The notes under the pieces are model-generated. The model had not been told where the DNA came from and did no database searches. It saw only the letters and a program-made list of their open reading frames with translations. The translations under genes were made by a program, and so were the position numbers. A stretch of 64,000 nt of DNA from assembly GCF_017876315.1 (NCBI RefSeq), contig NZ_JAGINU010000001.1, positions 5,394,001 through 5,458,000 on the forward strand. The letters are read 5' to 3'. Source of the stretch: Pseudonocardia parietis (lineage in GTDB: Bacteria; Actinomycetota; Actinomycetes; Mycobacteriales; Pseudonocardiaceae). This document shows positions 8,633-17,200 of this stretch, one piece after another; within the stretch, counting starts at the first letter, position 1, and the number at the start of each line of letters is the position of its first letter.

Positions 8633-10075
8633 ATGTCCATCCAGCTCATCACCGTCGTGGCACTAGTCCTGATCTTCCTGATAGCCACCGTCCTGCCGGT
8701 CCACATGGGAGCCCTCGCGTTCGTCGCGGCGTTCGTCGTCGGGACCGCCTTCGTCGGGGAGGACTCCGACGAGATCGTCGCGGGCTTCCCGGGCGACCTG
8801 TTCGTGATCCTGGTGGGCGTCACCCTGCTGTTCGCGATAGCGAAGGGGAACGGGACCGTCGACCGCCTGGTCCAGATGGCCGTCCGGGCCGTGGGCGGGC
8901 GGATCGCCCTGATCCCGTGGGTGATGTTCGGCGTCACCGCGGTGCTCACCGCGGTCGGGGCGGTCGTCCCGGCCGCGGTCGCCATCATCGCCCCGATCGG
9001 GATGGTGTTCGCGGTCCGCCACCGCATCAACCCGATGATGATGGGCCTGCTCATCATCAACGGCGCCAGCGCCGGCGGGTTCTCGCCGATGAGCATCTTC
9101 GGCAGCATCACCAACGGCGTCGTCGAACGGAACGCACTGCCCGGCAGCCCGCTGCTGCTGTTCCTCGCCTCGTTCCTGTTCAACACCGTGCTCAGCGTCG
9201 TGGTGTTCTTCCTCTTCGGCGGCCGCGAGCTGATCCGCCGGTCCGCGGAGGCCACGACCGGCACGCGGGGCGGTGCGGGGTCGATCGCCATGGCGGCCGA
9301 GCCGGCCACGTCGGTGGCACTGGCCGGTGGCGCGGTGCGGACCCACCGGACCCCGCCCCGGAGCGGGGGCACCGGCGACGGGAGCAACCGTGACGGGGAC
9401 GGGGACGGGGACACCGGCGGCACCGACGACGACGCACCCCGCCCGGACACCGACGACGATCCCGGTGAGGACGCCCCGCTGAACCGGGACCACGTGCTCA
9501 CCATCCTCGGACTGGTGGCCCTCGCGGTCGGCGCGCTGGCGTTCGGCCTCGACGTCGGGTTCACCGCCCTCACCGTCGCCGTCGTGCTGTCGCTGATCTC
9601 CCCGGCGTCGGCGAAGGCGGCAGTCGGTCAGGTCGCGTGGCCCACGGTGCTGCTGATCTGCGGCATCGTGACGTTCGTGGCGCTCATGGAGCGCGTCGGG
9701 ACGATCGAGTGGCTGGGCAACCTCGTCACCCAGATCGGCTCACCCCTGCTGTCGGCGATCATCATCTGCCTGATCGGGGCGATCGTCTCGGCGTTCGCGT
9801 CCACCACCGGCATCCTGGGCGCGCTGATCCCGCTCGCCGTGCCGTTCCTGCTGGCGGGCGAGGTGGGGCCGATCGGGATGATCATCGCGTTGGCGATCTC
9901 GTCCTCGGTGGTCGACTCCTCACCGTTCTCCACCAGCGGTGCGCTCGTCGTGGCCAACGCGCCGGCCGACCAGAGCGACCGGGTGTTCCGCAGCCTGATG
10001 ATCTGGGGCTTCAGCATGTGCGCGATCGCCCCGCTCACCACCTGGATGCTCTTCGTCGTGCCCGGCTGGGGCTGA
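8633..10075 (+). CDS. SLC13/MatC-type carboxylate permease
   Basis: A 480-residue integral membrane protein with about 11-12 hydrophobic helices in two halves, resembling the MatC (dicarboxylate/malonate carrier) and SLC13-like permeases. The first half ends near residue 197 and the second starts near 288; they carry GASAGGFSPMSIFGSI and SSSVVDSSPFSTSGALV, likely the two re-entrant hairpins. The roughly 90 residues between are hydrophilic and end in an Asp/Gly-rich stretch (DGDGDGD), a longer cytoplasmic loop than usual. ATG 8633 follows GAGGATCGAG. It probably imports the organic acid processed by the neighbouring enzymes. Confidence 0.8.
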   Translation: MSIQLITVVALVLIFLIATVLPVHMGALAFVAAFVVGTAFVGEDSDEIVAGFPGDLFVILVGVTLLFAIAKGNGTVDRLVQMAVRAVGGRIALIPWVMFGVTAVLTAVGAVVPAAVAIIAPIGMVFAVRHRINPMMMGLLIINGASAGGFSPMSIFGSITNGVVERNALPGSPLLLFLASFLFNTVLSVVVFFLFGGRELIRRSAEATTGTRGGAGSIAMAAEPATSVALAGGAVRTHRTPPRSGGTGDGSNRDGDGDGDTGGTDDDAPRPDTDDDPGEDAPLNRDHVLTILGLVALAVGALAFGLDVGFTALTVAVVLSLISPASAKAAVGQVAWPTVLLICGIVTFVALMERVGTIEWLGNLVTQIGSPLLSAIIICLIGAIVSAFASTTGILGALIPLAVPFLLAGEVGPIGMIIALAISSSVVDSSPFSTSGALVVANAPADQSDRVFRSLMIWGFSMCAIAPLTTWMLFVVPGWG

Positions 10076-10104
10076 TGGGCCGCCGCCCGGCCGGGGCTGC
10101 CGGG

Positions 10105-10839
10105 CTACCGGCGCTCCCGCCGGGCGGCCAGCCACTCCTCGGACTCCGGGGTGCCGCCCTCGAGCTGGTCGATCACGTCGAGCAGGAACGACGCGTGACC
10201 GTGCTCGGCCAGCGCGCGCTGTGCCTGCGCCGGATCGCCGGCCTCGATGACGGCCAGCAGCTCGCGGTGCCGCTCGACGTTGTCCAGCAGGGTCTCGACG
10301 TCGCGGCGGGCGGCCCGGTTCAGCGCGAAGCAGAGCAGCATCTGGAACGAGAGCGCGCGGTAGGCCTCGGTCAGCCGGGAGTGGCCTGCCAGCGCGACCA
10401 CCGCGAGGTGGAACTCGAACTTGCGCTGCATGAAGCGGGTCTCGTCGCCGGCCCGGCCCGCCTCCTCGAAGTCGCGCAGCGCGGCGCGGCAGCGCTCGAA
10501 CCGGGCCGGCGAGCGCACGGGCAGGGCGAGCTGCACCGCGAACGACTCCAGCTCCTCACGCAGGGTCACGATCTCGAAGACGTCGTGCCGGGTGAGCGAG
10601 CGGACCGTGGCGCCCCGGCGCGAGTGCGTGACGACCAGCCCCTCGTGCGAGAGCGCCTGCAACGCCTCCCGCAGCGGGGGCCGGGACACCCCGAGCCGTT
10701 CGGTCAGCCGCGCCTCGACCAGCCGCTCCCCGAGCTTCAGCTCACCGGAGAAGATCATGCCGCGCAACGCGTCGGCGGCCAGCTCGGCCATGCTCGGCGG
10801 CACGACGATCCGCCGGTCCCCGGAATCCACCGCGGTCAT
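10105..10839 (-). CDS. GntR-family regulator (FadR/FCD type)
   Basis: A 244-residue regulator. A winged helix-turn-helix covers about residues 15-75 (LKLGERLVEARLTERLGVSRPPLREAL is typical), and an all-helical FCD ligand domain follows, with an Arg/Asp/His pattern fitting a metal-dependent effector pocket. GGAGG ends directly before two ATG codons; the third ATG, at 10839, has the proper 9-nt spacing and is chosen, though 10848 is possible. It is divergent from the CoA-transferase gene. A GTATAC-centred motif upstream of it and at 8444 suggests that it represses itself and the whole 3.4-12.9 kb locus. Confidence 0.88.
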   Translation of the reverse strand: MTAVDSGDRRIVVPPSMAELAADALRGMIFSGELKLGERLVEARLTERLGVSRPPLREALQALSHEGLVVTHSRRGATVRSLTRHDVFEIVTLREELESFAVQLALPVRSPARFERCRAALRDFEEAGRAGDETRFMQRKFEFHLAVVALAGHSRLTEAYRALSFQMLLCFALNRAARRDVETLLDNVERHRELLAVIEAGDPAQAQRALAEHGHASFLLDVIDQLEGGTPESEEWLAARRERR

Positions 10840-10862
10840 CGGCATCATCCTCCATATCGACT

Positions 10863-10883
10863 GTCAGTATACCGTATGTCAGC
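10863..10883. promoter_or_regulatory. Candidate GntR operator at gntR/CoA-transferase promoter
   Basis: The interval holds GTATACCGT at 10867-10875, the reverse complement of the 9-mer at 8444-8452, flanked by direct copies of TGTCAG. It sits between the divergent GntR and CoA-transferase starts, 28 bp before the former. Its position suits autoregulation. This is an inference from shared sequence. Confidence 0.4.
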
Positions 10884-10911
10884 CTGGATCCCCGGGCCGA
10901 GGAGGTAGTCC

Positions 10912-12096
10912 ATGACCACCGTCCCACCCCTGCACGGAGTGCTCGTGATCGAGGTCGGCGCGTTCATGGCGGCGCCGTTCGCCACCATGCAGCTCGCCGA
11001 CCTGGGCGCACGCGTCGTCAAGATCGAGCCGCCGGGTGGTGGCGACCCGACCCGGTCGGCCGGGCCGTTCCTGGACGGCGAGAGCTCACCGTTCCTGCGG
11101 CTGAACCGCAACAAGGAGTCGGTCGTGCTGGACCTGAAGTCCGACCAGGGCCGGGCCGCCTTCCTCGCCCTCGTCGACCGGGCCGACGTCGTCGTCGAGA
11201 ACCTGCGCCCCGGGGCGATGGACCGGCTGGGGCTGGGCTACCCGGAGCTGAGCGCACGGCGACCGGAGATCGTGTACGCGTCGGCGTCCGGCTGGGGGCA
11301 GGACGGCGCGGCGGCCGGGCGGGCGGGCCTGGACATCATGGCCCAGGCGGCCAGCGGCCTGATGAGCGTCACCGGCGCCCCGGACGGCGACCCGGTCAAG
11401 GTCGGGGTGCCGGTCTGCGACCTGGTCACCGCGCTGTACGTGGCCCTCGCGGTCACCGCCGCCCTGCGTGAGCGGGACCGCTCGGGCACCGGGCAGCACA
11501 TCGACGTCTCGCTGCTGGAGTCGGGCGTGTCGCTGGCCGTGTGGGAGGCCGGGATGTACTTCGGGGACGGCGAGGTGGCGGTCCGGCAGGGCTCGGCCCA
11601 CCAGCGCTACGCGCCGTACCAGGCGATCCGCACCGGCGACGGCCACGTGACGGTCGGCGCCAACACGCCCCGGCTGTGGTCGGCGCTGTGCCGGGCCCTC
11701 GATCTGGCCCGGCTGGCGGTCGACCCGCGCTTCGCCGACGCCCCGGACCGGCTCGCGAACCGGGAGGCACTCGTCGCCCGGATCGAGGAGGTCACCACCA
11801 CGATGACCGCGGCGCAGGTCCTTGCGGCACTGCGGGCCGAAGGCGTGCCGTGCGCCGTCATCGCCGGGTACGACGAGGTGTTCACCGACCCGGTCCTGGC
11901 CGACCGGGACTTCTTCTGGGAGGCCCGCCACCCCGATCTCGGGCCGGTACGCCAGCTCGGATCGCCGATGCGGTTCTCCCGCACCCCGGTGCGGCGCGGC
12001 GACGCGGGCCCCCCGCTCGGGTCGGGGACCGCGGACGTGCTCGCCGAGCTGCGCGCGCCGGCGCTGCACGCGCCGGCGCCGGGGAGCAACCGGTGA
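10912..12096 (+). CDS. CaiB/BaiF family class III CoA-transferase
   Basis: A 394-residue family III CoA-transferase, which moves CoA between carboxylic acids through a covalent aspartyl-CoA intermediate. The nucleophile is Asp141 in GLDIMAQAASG. The N-terminal part has GVLVIEVGAFMAAPFA and the CoA-binding region has VVKIEPPGGGDPTR. AGGAGG precedes ATG 10912. It overlaps the next gene by GTGA and is divergent from the GntR gene. In context it probably activates the acid imported by the MatC-type permease. Donor and acceptor are unknown. Confidence 0.9.
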   Translation: MTTVPPLHGVLVIEVGAFMAAPFATMQLADLGARVVKIEPPGGGDPTRSAGPFLDGESSPFLRLNRNKESVVLDLKSDQGRAAFLALVDRADVVVENLRPGAMDRLGLGYPELSARRPEIVYASASGWGQDGAAAGRAGLDIMAQAASGLMSVTGAPDGDPVKVGVPVCDLVTALYVALAVTAALRERDRSGTGQHIDVSLLESGVSLAVWEAGMYFGDGEVAVRQGSAHQRYAPYQAIRTGDGHVTVGANTPRLWSALCRALDLARLAVDPRFADAPDRLANREALVARIEEVTTTMTAAQVLAALRAEGVPCAVIAGYDEVFTDPVLADRDFFWEARHPDLGPVRQLGSPMRFSRTPVRRGDAGPPLGSGTADVLAELRAPALHAPAPGSNR

Positions 12097-12905
12097 GCGC
12101 CCCCGGGAACGACGCCGGGAACGACACGGGGAACGACGCCGGCAACGACACCGTGACCGGCCTCGCCGACGGGGTCCTGACCCTCACCTTCCGCCGGGTC
12201 GCCCAGCACAACGCGCTGACCTGGGCGATGTACGACGCGCTGGTCGCGGCCTGCGACCGGGCCGACACCGACGACGCGGTCCGGGTGCTGGTCGTGCGCG
12301 GCGACGGCGGACGGGCCTTCGTGGCGGGCACCGACATCGGGCAGTTCGCGGCGTTCACCTCCGGCGCCGACGGGGTGGCCTACGAGCGGCAGGTGACGGC
12401 CGTCCTCGACCGGATCCGGGCCGTCGAGGTACCCACCGTGGCCGCCGTCGACGGGTTCTGCGTCGGCGGCGGGCTCGGGATCGCCTGCGCCACCGACCTG
12501 CGCATCGCCACCCCGGGGTCCCGGTTCGGCGTCCCGATCGCACGGACCCTGGGCAACTGTCTCTCGGCGCGCACCCTCGATCTCCTGGTCGAGACGCTGG
12601 GCCGCGGGCTGACCGCGGACCTGCTGCTCACCGCGCGGCTCCTGGAGACCGGCGAGGCCCGGCTCGTCCCCGGCTTCCTGCACGCGGTCGTCGACGACCT
12701 GGACGCGGGCCTGACGGACCTGACCGGGCGACTGGCGAGCGGGGCACCGCTCACCATCTGGGCGACGAAGGAGCTGCTCCGGCGCCCGCCCGGGGACCGC
12801 GGCGACGACACCGCCGTCGTCGAGCGGGTCTACGGCTCCGCGGACTTCCGGGGCGCGGTCGCGGCGTTCGGCGCGGGGAGCCGGCCGGAGTGGACCGGCC
12901 GCTGA
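12093..12905 (+). CDS. Crotonase-fold protein lacking catalytic Glu residues
   Basis: A 270-residue enoyl-CoA hydratase/isomerase family protein. The oxyanion-hole segments are present (FVAGTDIGQF and FCVGGGLGIA). Both Glu residues of true hydratases are replaced: the usual GGxxELA reads GGGLGIA, and the usual PE before the GG loop reads PIA. It is therefore probably another crotonase activity, such as a thioesterase, lyase or isomerase. Residues 6-21 are four copies of GND plus Ala/Thr, encoded by four 12-bp repeats. GTG 12093 overlaps the CoA-transferase stop, so the two are translationally coupled and likely work on the same CoA ester. Confidence 0.85.
   Translation: MSAPGNDAGNDTGNDAGNDTVTGLADGVLTLTFRRVAQHNALTWAMYDALVAACDRADTDDAVRVLVVRGDGGRAFVAGTDIGQFAAFTSGADGVAYERQVTAVLDRIRAVEVPTVAAVDGFCVGGGLGIACATDLRIATPGSRFGVPIARTLGNCLSARTLDLLVETLGRGLTADLLLTARLLETGEARLVPGFLHAVVDDLDAGLTDLTGRLASGAPLTIWATKELLRRPPGDRGDDTAVVERVYGSADFRGAVAAFGAGSRPEWTGR
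12108..12155 (+). repeat. Four tandem 12-bp repeats in coding sequence
   Basis: Four copies of a 12-bp unit of the form AACGACRCCGGG run head to tail at 12108, 12120, 12132 and 12144. They encode a GND-Ala/Thr repeat at the N terminus of the crotonase. Copy number could vary between strains by slippage. Confidence 0.8.
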
Positions 12906-14252
12906 TCAGAGCGTGGGCCGCGGCCGGGTCAGCGGCGGGCAGACCCCGCCCTCGGCCCGGACCTGCTGCCGGGTCCGCAGGTAGAGCACGGTCCCGGAGG
13001 CGAGCCCGCGCACCTTGCGGGTGGCGGCACCACCGGGCAGCGCGACGGTCTCCTGGTGGCGCCGTGCCGCAACCTCCGGCGCCTGCGCCACCTCGCCCGG
13101 CCGCGACCGCGGCGCGCCCTCGCCGGGCCGCCCGGCCGACTCCCGGCGCACGATCTCCCGCAGCCGCGCGACGGCGGCCGGGAACCGGCGCATCGCCAGC
13201 CGGCGCGCCCGCGGGTCCATCGCCACCTTGCCCAGGAACGCGCCCAGCCCGAGCGCGTAGCCGGCGAGCTGGTCGCGGAGCTCCTCGTCGGAGGGCCGGT
13301 GGTGGTGCCAGACGTAGGCCGCAGGCAGGTAGGCGAGCGTCCCGCCGCCCAGCACGATCCGCACCAGCAGCTCGATGTCCTCGCCCCCGCGGGTCGGCCG
13401 GCCCGGGCCGAGCGCCTCGTCGAAGCCGCCCAGCTCCCGGACCCGCCCGGTCCGCACCGCGAGGTTCGCGCCGATCCCGAACAGCCCCGGCGAGAAGGGG
13501 AACACCGGCGCGTCCGACGGCGGGTCGTCCAGCCGGAACCGGCGCTGGACGAATCCCTTGTTCCAGGCCAGCGCGACATCCGCGGCCCGTTCCTGCGCGG
13601 TCTCCAACCGGGCGGCCAGTACCGGCCCGCTCAGCCCGGTGAGCTGCGGATCGGCGGCGAACGCGCCGGCGATCCGCGACGCCCAGCCCGGGTCCGGCTC
13701 GGTGTCGTCGTCGGTGAACGCGACGACGGGGGTCCGTGCCTCGGCCAGGCCCCGGTTGCGACCGACCGACGCCCCGCGGCGCGGCTCGCGGACGTAGTAG
13801 ACGCCGTCACCGCCGAACTCCTCGACGACGGCGCGGGTCCGGCCGTCCGGAGGATCGTTGTCGACGACGAGCACGGTCAGGTCCGGATGGTCCCCGGCGA
13901 GGATCGCCGCCACGCAGCGACGGACGCTCTCCGGCCGCCCCCGGGTGGCCACGACGACGGTCATCGGCTCGGCCGACGTCGGCGGCGACGCCGGGGGCTC
14001 GGCACCCGCGACGGTCGCCGCGGCCCGGGCGAGCTCGTCCGCGGTGGCACGGCCCCGGCGCAGCGCGACATCCACCTGGCCGACGGGCACACCGGTGTCG
14101 GTCACCAGCAGCCGCGCCGTGCCGAACCGCTCGGGGACCTGCAGGTCCGTGGCGGGCTCCCGGCCCGGCACGCGCCGGTGGGGTGTCTCCCCGACCCAGA
14201 TCGGGCCGGATGGTCGGTCCGGCACTTCGCAGGCCTCCGGTGGTCGTCGCAT
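12906..14252 (-). CDS. Glycosyltransferase family 2 protein
   Basis: A 448-residue GT-A fold enzyme. The catalytic domain begins with MTVVVATRGRPESVRRCV near residue 95, has VVDNDPPDG, the DxD region FTDDDTEPDPGW, and GGEDIELLVRI with the ED dyad that binds the acceptor, followed by YVWHHHRPS. The first 90 residues and the last 100 are less conserved. Such proteins transfer sugars to polysaccharide, glycolipid or small-molecule acceptors; nothing nearby identifies the acceptor. ATG 14252 is chosen because upstream codons are low complexity. Its stop abuts that of the convergent crotonase (TGATCA). Confidence 0.85.
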   Translation of the reverse strand: MRRPPEACEVPDRPSGPIWVGETPHRRVPGREPATDLQVPERFGTARLLVTDTGVPVGQVDVALRRGRATADELARAAATVAGAEPPASPPTSAEPMTVVVATRGRPESVRRCVAAILAGDHPDLTVLVVDNDPPDGRTRAVVEEFGGDGVYYVREPRRGASVGRNRGLAEARTPVVAFTDDDTEPDPGWASRIAGAFAADPQLTGLSGPVLAARLETAQERAADVALAWNKGFVQRRFRLDDPPSDAPVFPFSPGLFGIGANLAVRTGRVRELGGFDEALGPGRPTRGGEDIELLVRIVLGGGTLAYLPAAYVWHHHRPSDEELRDQLAGYALGLGAFLGKVAMDPRARRLAMRRFPAAVARLREIVRRESAGRPGEGAPRSRPGEVAQAPEVAARRHQETVALPGGAATRKVRGLASGTVLYLRTRQQVRAEGGVCPPLTRPRPTL

Positions 14253-14489
14253 CGTCCACCGCCGGTCGCGCCGCGAGCAGGGTCGTGCGGCGCCGGTCCG
14301 GCGGGGCTGTCGTGGTGGGTACGGACCGGCGGGCCGGTCCGGTTCGGGTGCGGGGTCGGGATGGGGCACGGCTCACGCGGGTCGCGGTGTGGTCGTGATG
14401 ATGGTGGCGGTGTGGTGGTGATGGTGGTGGCCCCACGATCGTGGCAGAACCACCCATACCGCTCGCCCACCACCGCCGCACCCTTCTGC

Positions 14490-14715
14490 TAAGACCGCTC
14501 ACCGCAACGGAGCGACCGGATGACTCGAACGGCGCAGCGTGCGCACCGTTCGGCGGCGGATTCGCGCGGGAATCGCGCCGGACCGCCCGTTCGTCGCAGA
14601 CACCGTCGAGCCTCCGGGCGGGTGAGTCACGGAGCGGTTACGGTCCCTCGTGCTGGTCGGCGAGATGTCGGCTGGTGCGCCTGGTCGGCCGTCAGCTCCC
14701 CGCCCGCCGACTCTC
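14490..14715 (+). ncRNA. Possible ydaO-type c-di-AMP riboswitch
   Basis: The 550-bp gap before the NlpC/P60 gene contains no convincing ORF but has pieces that resemble the ydaO riboswitch: GGGTGAGTCACGG near 14619, and a 3' part with CCGTCAGCT (14689-14697) followed by CGCCGAC. In actinobacteria this RNA commonly precedes NlpC/P60 and Rpf cell-wall hydrolase genes, so the context fits well. The pairing was not folded and the 5' half is not matched with confidence. Upstream, 14397-14434 is GGTGGTGATGG-rich and shows nothing else. Confidence 0.42.
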
Positions 14716-14805
14716 CCCCTGGCGCCCACCCAGCACGTGGCGGGGCGGACACACGTCCGGCTCTTCCCCGAGAGCCGATGTGCCCGTGGCGGCGAGGAAC
14801 CACGC

Positions 14806-16032
14806 ATGACCACTGCACTGCATCCGGCCGACACCCCCGACGTCACCGGCACCGACTCCACCGGCACCGACCTCACCGGCACCGAGGTACCCCGTCGTCG
14901 TCGCGACCGCGACGCGGCCTCCGGCATCTCCGCGGCCGACCTGCTCGCCCGCTTCAGCGAGGCCGGCTTCGACACCCCCGCCTCCGGCGGCCGCCGCGCC
15001 GCCCGTGCGAGCGGCACCGACGCCCACGGCCCGGCGATCGAGCAGATCGACACTGCGTCCGAGCAGCTCGGCACCACGTACGAGCAGCTCGGCACCCCGT
15101 CCGAGCGGCTCGACACCTCCCCGACCGGGCTGCCCGTGATCGGCGCCGGGACCGACGACACCGTCGTGACCCGCGACGTCCCGGCGGGCGTCACCGCGCG
15201 GTCCGCGATCGGCCTCATCCAGGGCACCTCCGAGACCGGCCCGTTCGGCACCCGGCCGCGCGCGATCGCCGCCACCGTGTCGGCGACGCTGGTCGGCGCC
15301 ACCGCCGTGATGGGCGTCGTGACCAGCCTCGGCGCCCCGGACCAGGCCCCCGACGAGCAGGCCTCCGGAGTCGACCTGGCCGGGGTGAACAACGAGGCCA
15401 CGATGAAGCTGTCGGTGCCCGCCGCCGGCTCCGAGCAGGGCGGCGCGGGCACCAGCGAGGCCGCGACGTCGCTCAGCGCCGGTCTGGAGCAGGTCACCGC
15501 CGCGGTCCCGCAGGCGTTCGAGCAGGCCGACGCCGCCCGCATCGCCGCGGTCGCCCACCAGGAGGAGGCGCAGAAGCGCGCCGACGAGGCACGCGAGCGG
15601 GCCCAGGAGGCCGGCTCGAGCGCGCGCGACGGAGCGGGCTCCGGCGAGGTCGCGGGCGACCCGGTCACCGACTTCAGCGGCTCCGCGAACGGGCTGCAGG
15701 CCCTCGCGGCGGCCGAGTCCAAGCTCGGCACGCCGTACCAGTGGGGCGCCACCGGCCCGAGCGCGTTCGACTGCTCCGGCCTCATGGTCTGGGCGTTCGA
15801 GCAGATCGGCGTGGACCTGCCGCGCACCTCCAGTGCGCAGGCCCAGGCGGACGGCGAGTCGGTGTCCAAGAGCGACCTCAAGCCCGGCGACCTGGTGTTC
15901 TTCTACTCCCCGGTCAGCCACGTGGGCATCTACGCGGGCAACGGCAAGATCCTGCACGCGTCGACCAGCGGCGAGCCGGTCAAGTACTCCGATGTGGACG
16001 CCATGCCGTTCAACAGCGCGACCCGGGTCTGA
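14806..16032 (+). CDS. NlpC/P60 peptidoglycan hydrolase, membrane-anchored
   Basis: A 408-residue cell-wall hydrolase that should cut peptide stems of peptidoglycan. The C-terminal NlpC/P60 domain (about 292-408) has Cys323 in FDCSGLMVWAFEQ, His372 in SHVGIY and His384 as the catalytic set. A single hydrophobic segment at about 152-177 follows a long hydrophilic N terminus with TGTD and EQLGT repeats, so it looks like a signal anchor with about 150 residues inside the cell. Residues 225-270 are an Ala/Glu-rich helix, possibly a coiled coil. GAGGA precedes ATG 14806. The upstream leader may be a c-di-AMP riboswitch. Confidence 0.88.
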   Translation: MTTALHPADTPDVTGTDSTGTDLTGTEVPRRRRDRDAASGISAADLLARFSEAGFDTPASGGRRAARASGTDAHGPAIEQIDTASEQLGTTYEQLGTPSERLDTSPTGLPVIGAGTDDTVVTRDVPAGVTARSAIGLIQGTSETGPFGTRPRAIAATVSATLVGATAVMGVVTSLGAPDQAPDEQASGVDLAGVNNEATMKLSVPAAGSEQGGAGTSEAATSLSAGLEQVTAAVPQAFEQADAARIAAVAHQEEAQKRADEARERAQEAGSSARDGAGSGEVAGDPVTDFSGSANGLQALAAAESKLGTPYQWGATGPSAFDCSGLMVWAFEQIGVDLPRTSSAQAQADGESVSKSDLKPGDLVFFYSPVSHVGIYAGNGKILHASTSGEPVKYSDVDAMPFNSATRV

Positions 16033-16056
16033 GCCGACCCGGGCACGCAGAACGTT

Positions 16057-16090
16057 CGAGGCCGGGCCCCTGGGGAGGGGCCCGGCCTCG
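16057..16090. terminator. Bidirectional terminator hairpin
   Basis: A perfect 15-bp stem (CGAGGCCGGGCCCCT and its complement) with a GGGG loop lies between the convergent NlpC/P60 and galT genes. There is no U-tract, as is common in high-GC actinomycetes. Confidence 0.8.
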
Positions 16091-16108
16091 ACGCACGTCC
16101 GGGCGCGG

Positions 16109-17200
16109 TCAGAGACCGCGCAGCCGCGCCGCCACCGCCTCCGGCAGCACGTCCGAGATGAACGCACCCGCCCCGGACTCCGAGCCCGCCAGGTACTTGA
16201 TCTTCCCGGGGGCCCGGCGGATCGAGTGCAGGCGCAGGTGCAACCGGGCGTCGGCGCGGCCGTCGGACTCCCGGACCGGGGCCTGGTTCCAGCCGGCCAC
16301 GTAGGGCAGCTCGTCGTCGTAGAGCGCGTCGAGGCGACGCAGGACGTCCAGGTAGATCCGCGGGAACTCGGCCCGCTGCTCCTCGTCCAGCGCGGGCAGG
16401 TCCGGCGTCGGCCGGTGCGGGTAGAGGTGCACCTCGACCGGCCAGCGTGCGGCCTCCGGCACGAACGCCGTCCAGTGCTCGCCGGCGACGACGACCCGCT
16501 CCCCCGCCCGCTCGGCGGCCAGCGCCACGTCGAACAGGTTCTCCCCCGTGGCCGCACGGTGCGCCGCGACGTGCGCCAGCATCCGCTGCGGGAACGGCGG
16601 CACGTAGGGGTACGCGTAGATCTGGCCGTGCGGGTGCGACAGCGTCACCCCGATCTCGGCGCCCCGGTTCTCGAACGGGAACACGTACCGCACGCCCGGC
16701 CGGGCGCCCAGGTCCGCGGTCCGGTCGGCCCAGGCCTCGAGCACCAGCCGGACCCGCTCCGGGGGGAGCCGGGAGAACGGCGTCGCGTGGTCGTCGGTGA
16801 AGCACACGACCTCGCAGCGTCCGGCGGCGGCGACCGGGGCGTCCGGACCCGTCTCCGGGGGCGGTGCGCCCGGAGCCGACCCGAACGACGGGAACCGGTT
16901 CTCGAACGCCACGACCTCGTAGCCGGGCGCCGGGATCTCGGTGAGCCTGCCGTCCCGGCTCGGGCACAGCGGGCACTGGTCGGCAGGCGGCTGGTAGGTC
17001 CGGTCCTGGCGGTGCGCCGCGATCGTGACCCACTCGCCGGCCAGCGCGTCGTACCGGAGCTGGGAGGCCGGCGTCACCGCGGGCAGGTCACGCCGGTCGA
17101 CGAGATCGGCGGGATCGCGCGGCGGGTGCCCGGGACCGTCGAACCAGAGGATCTCCCGGCCGTCGGCCATCCGCGTCGAGAGCTTGCGCACCGTCTCCAT
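16109..17200 (-). CDS. galT: Galactose-1-phosphate uridylyltransferase
   Basis: A 363-residue GalT of the Leloir pathway, which exchanges galactose 1-phosphate and UDP-glucose for glucose 1-phosphate and UDP-galactose. It is a HIT-superfamily enzyme: the active-site motif HPHGQIYAYP supplies the uridylylated His, CPLCPS near residue 75 is the zinc site, and the C-terminal block with VEVHLYPHR and KYLAGSE fits the family. ATG 17200 overlaps the DeoR stop (TGATG), so the two are coupled. galE and galK are not in the window. Confidence 0.93.
   Translation of the reverse strand: METVRKLSTRMADGREILWFDGPGHPPRDPADLVDRRDLPAVTPASQLRYDALAGEWVTIAAHRQDRTYQPPADQCPLCPSRDGRLTEIPAPGYEVVAFENRFPSFGSAPGAPPPETGPDAPVAAAGRCEVVCFTDDHATPFSRLPPERVRLVLEAWADRTADLGARPGVRYVFPFENRGAEIGVTLSHPHGQIYAYPYVPPFPQRMLAHVAAHRAATGENLFDVALAAERAGERVVVAGEHWTAFVPEAARWPVEVHLYPHRPTPDLPALDEEQRAEFPRIYLDVLRRLDALYDDELPYVAGWNQAPVRESDGRADARLHLRLHSIRRAPGKIKYLAGSESGAGAFISDVLPEAVAARLRGL

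Noticed and set aside
14397-14434. GGTGGTGATGG-rich stretch as a regulatory repeat
   Set aside because: It is simple-sequence composition without a regular unit or symmetry.
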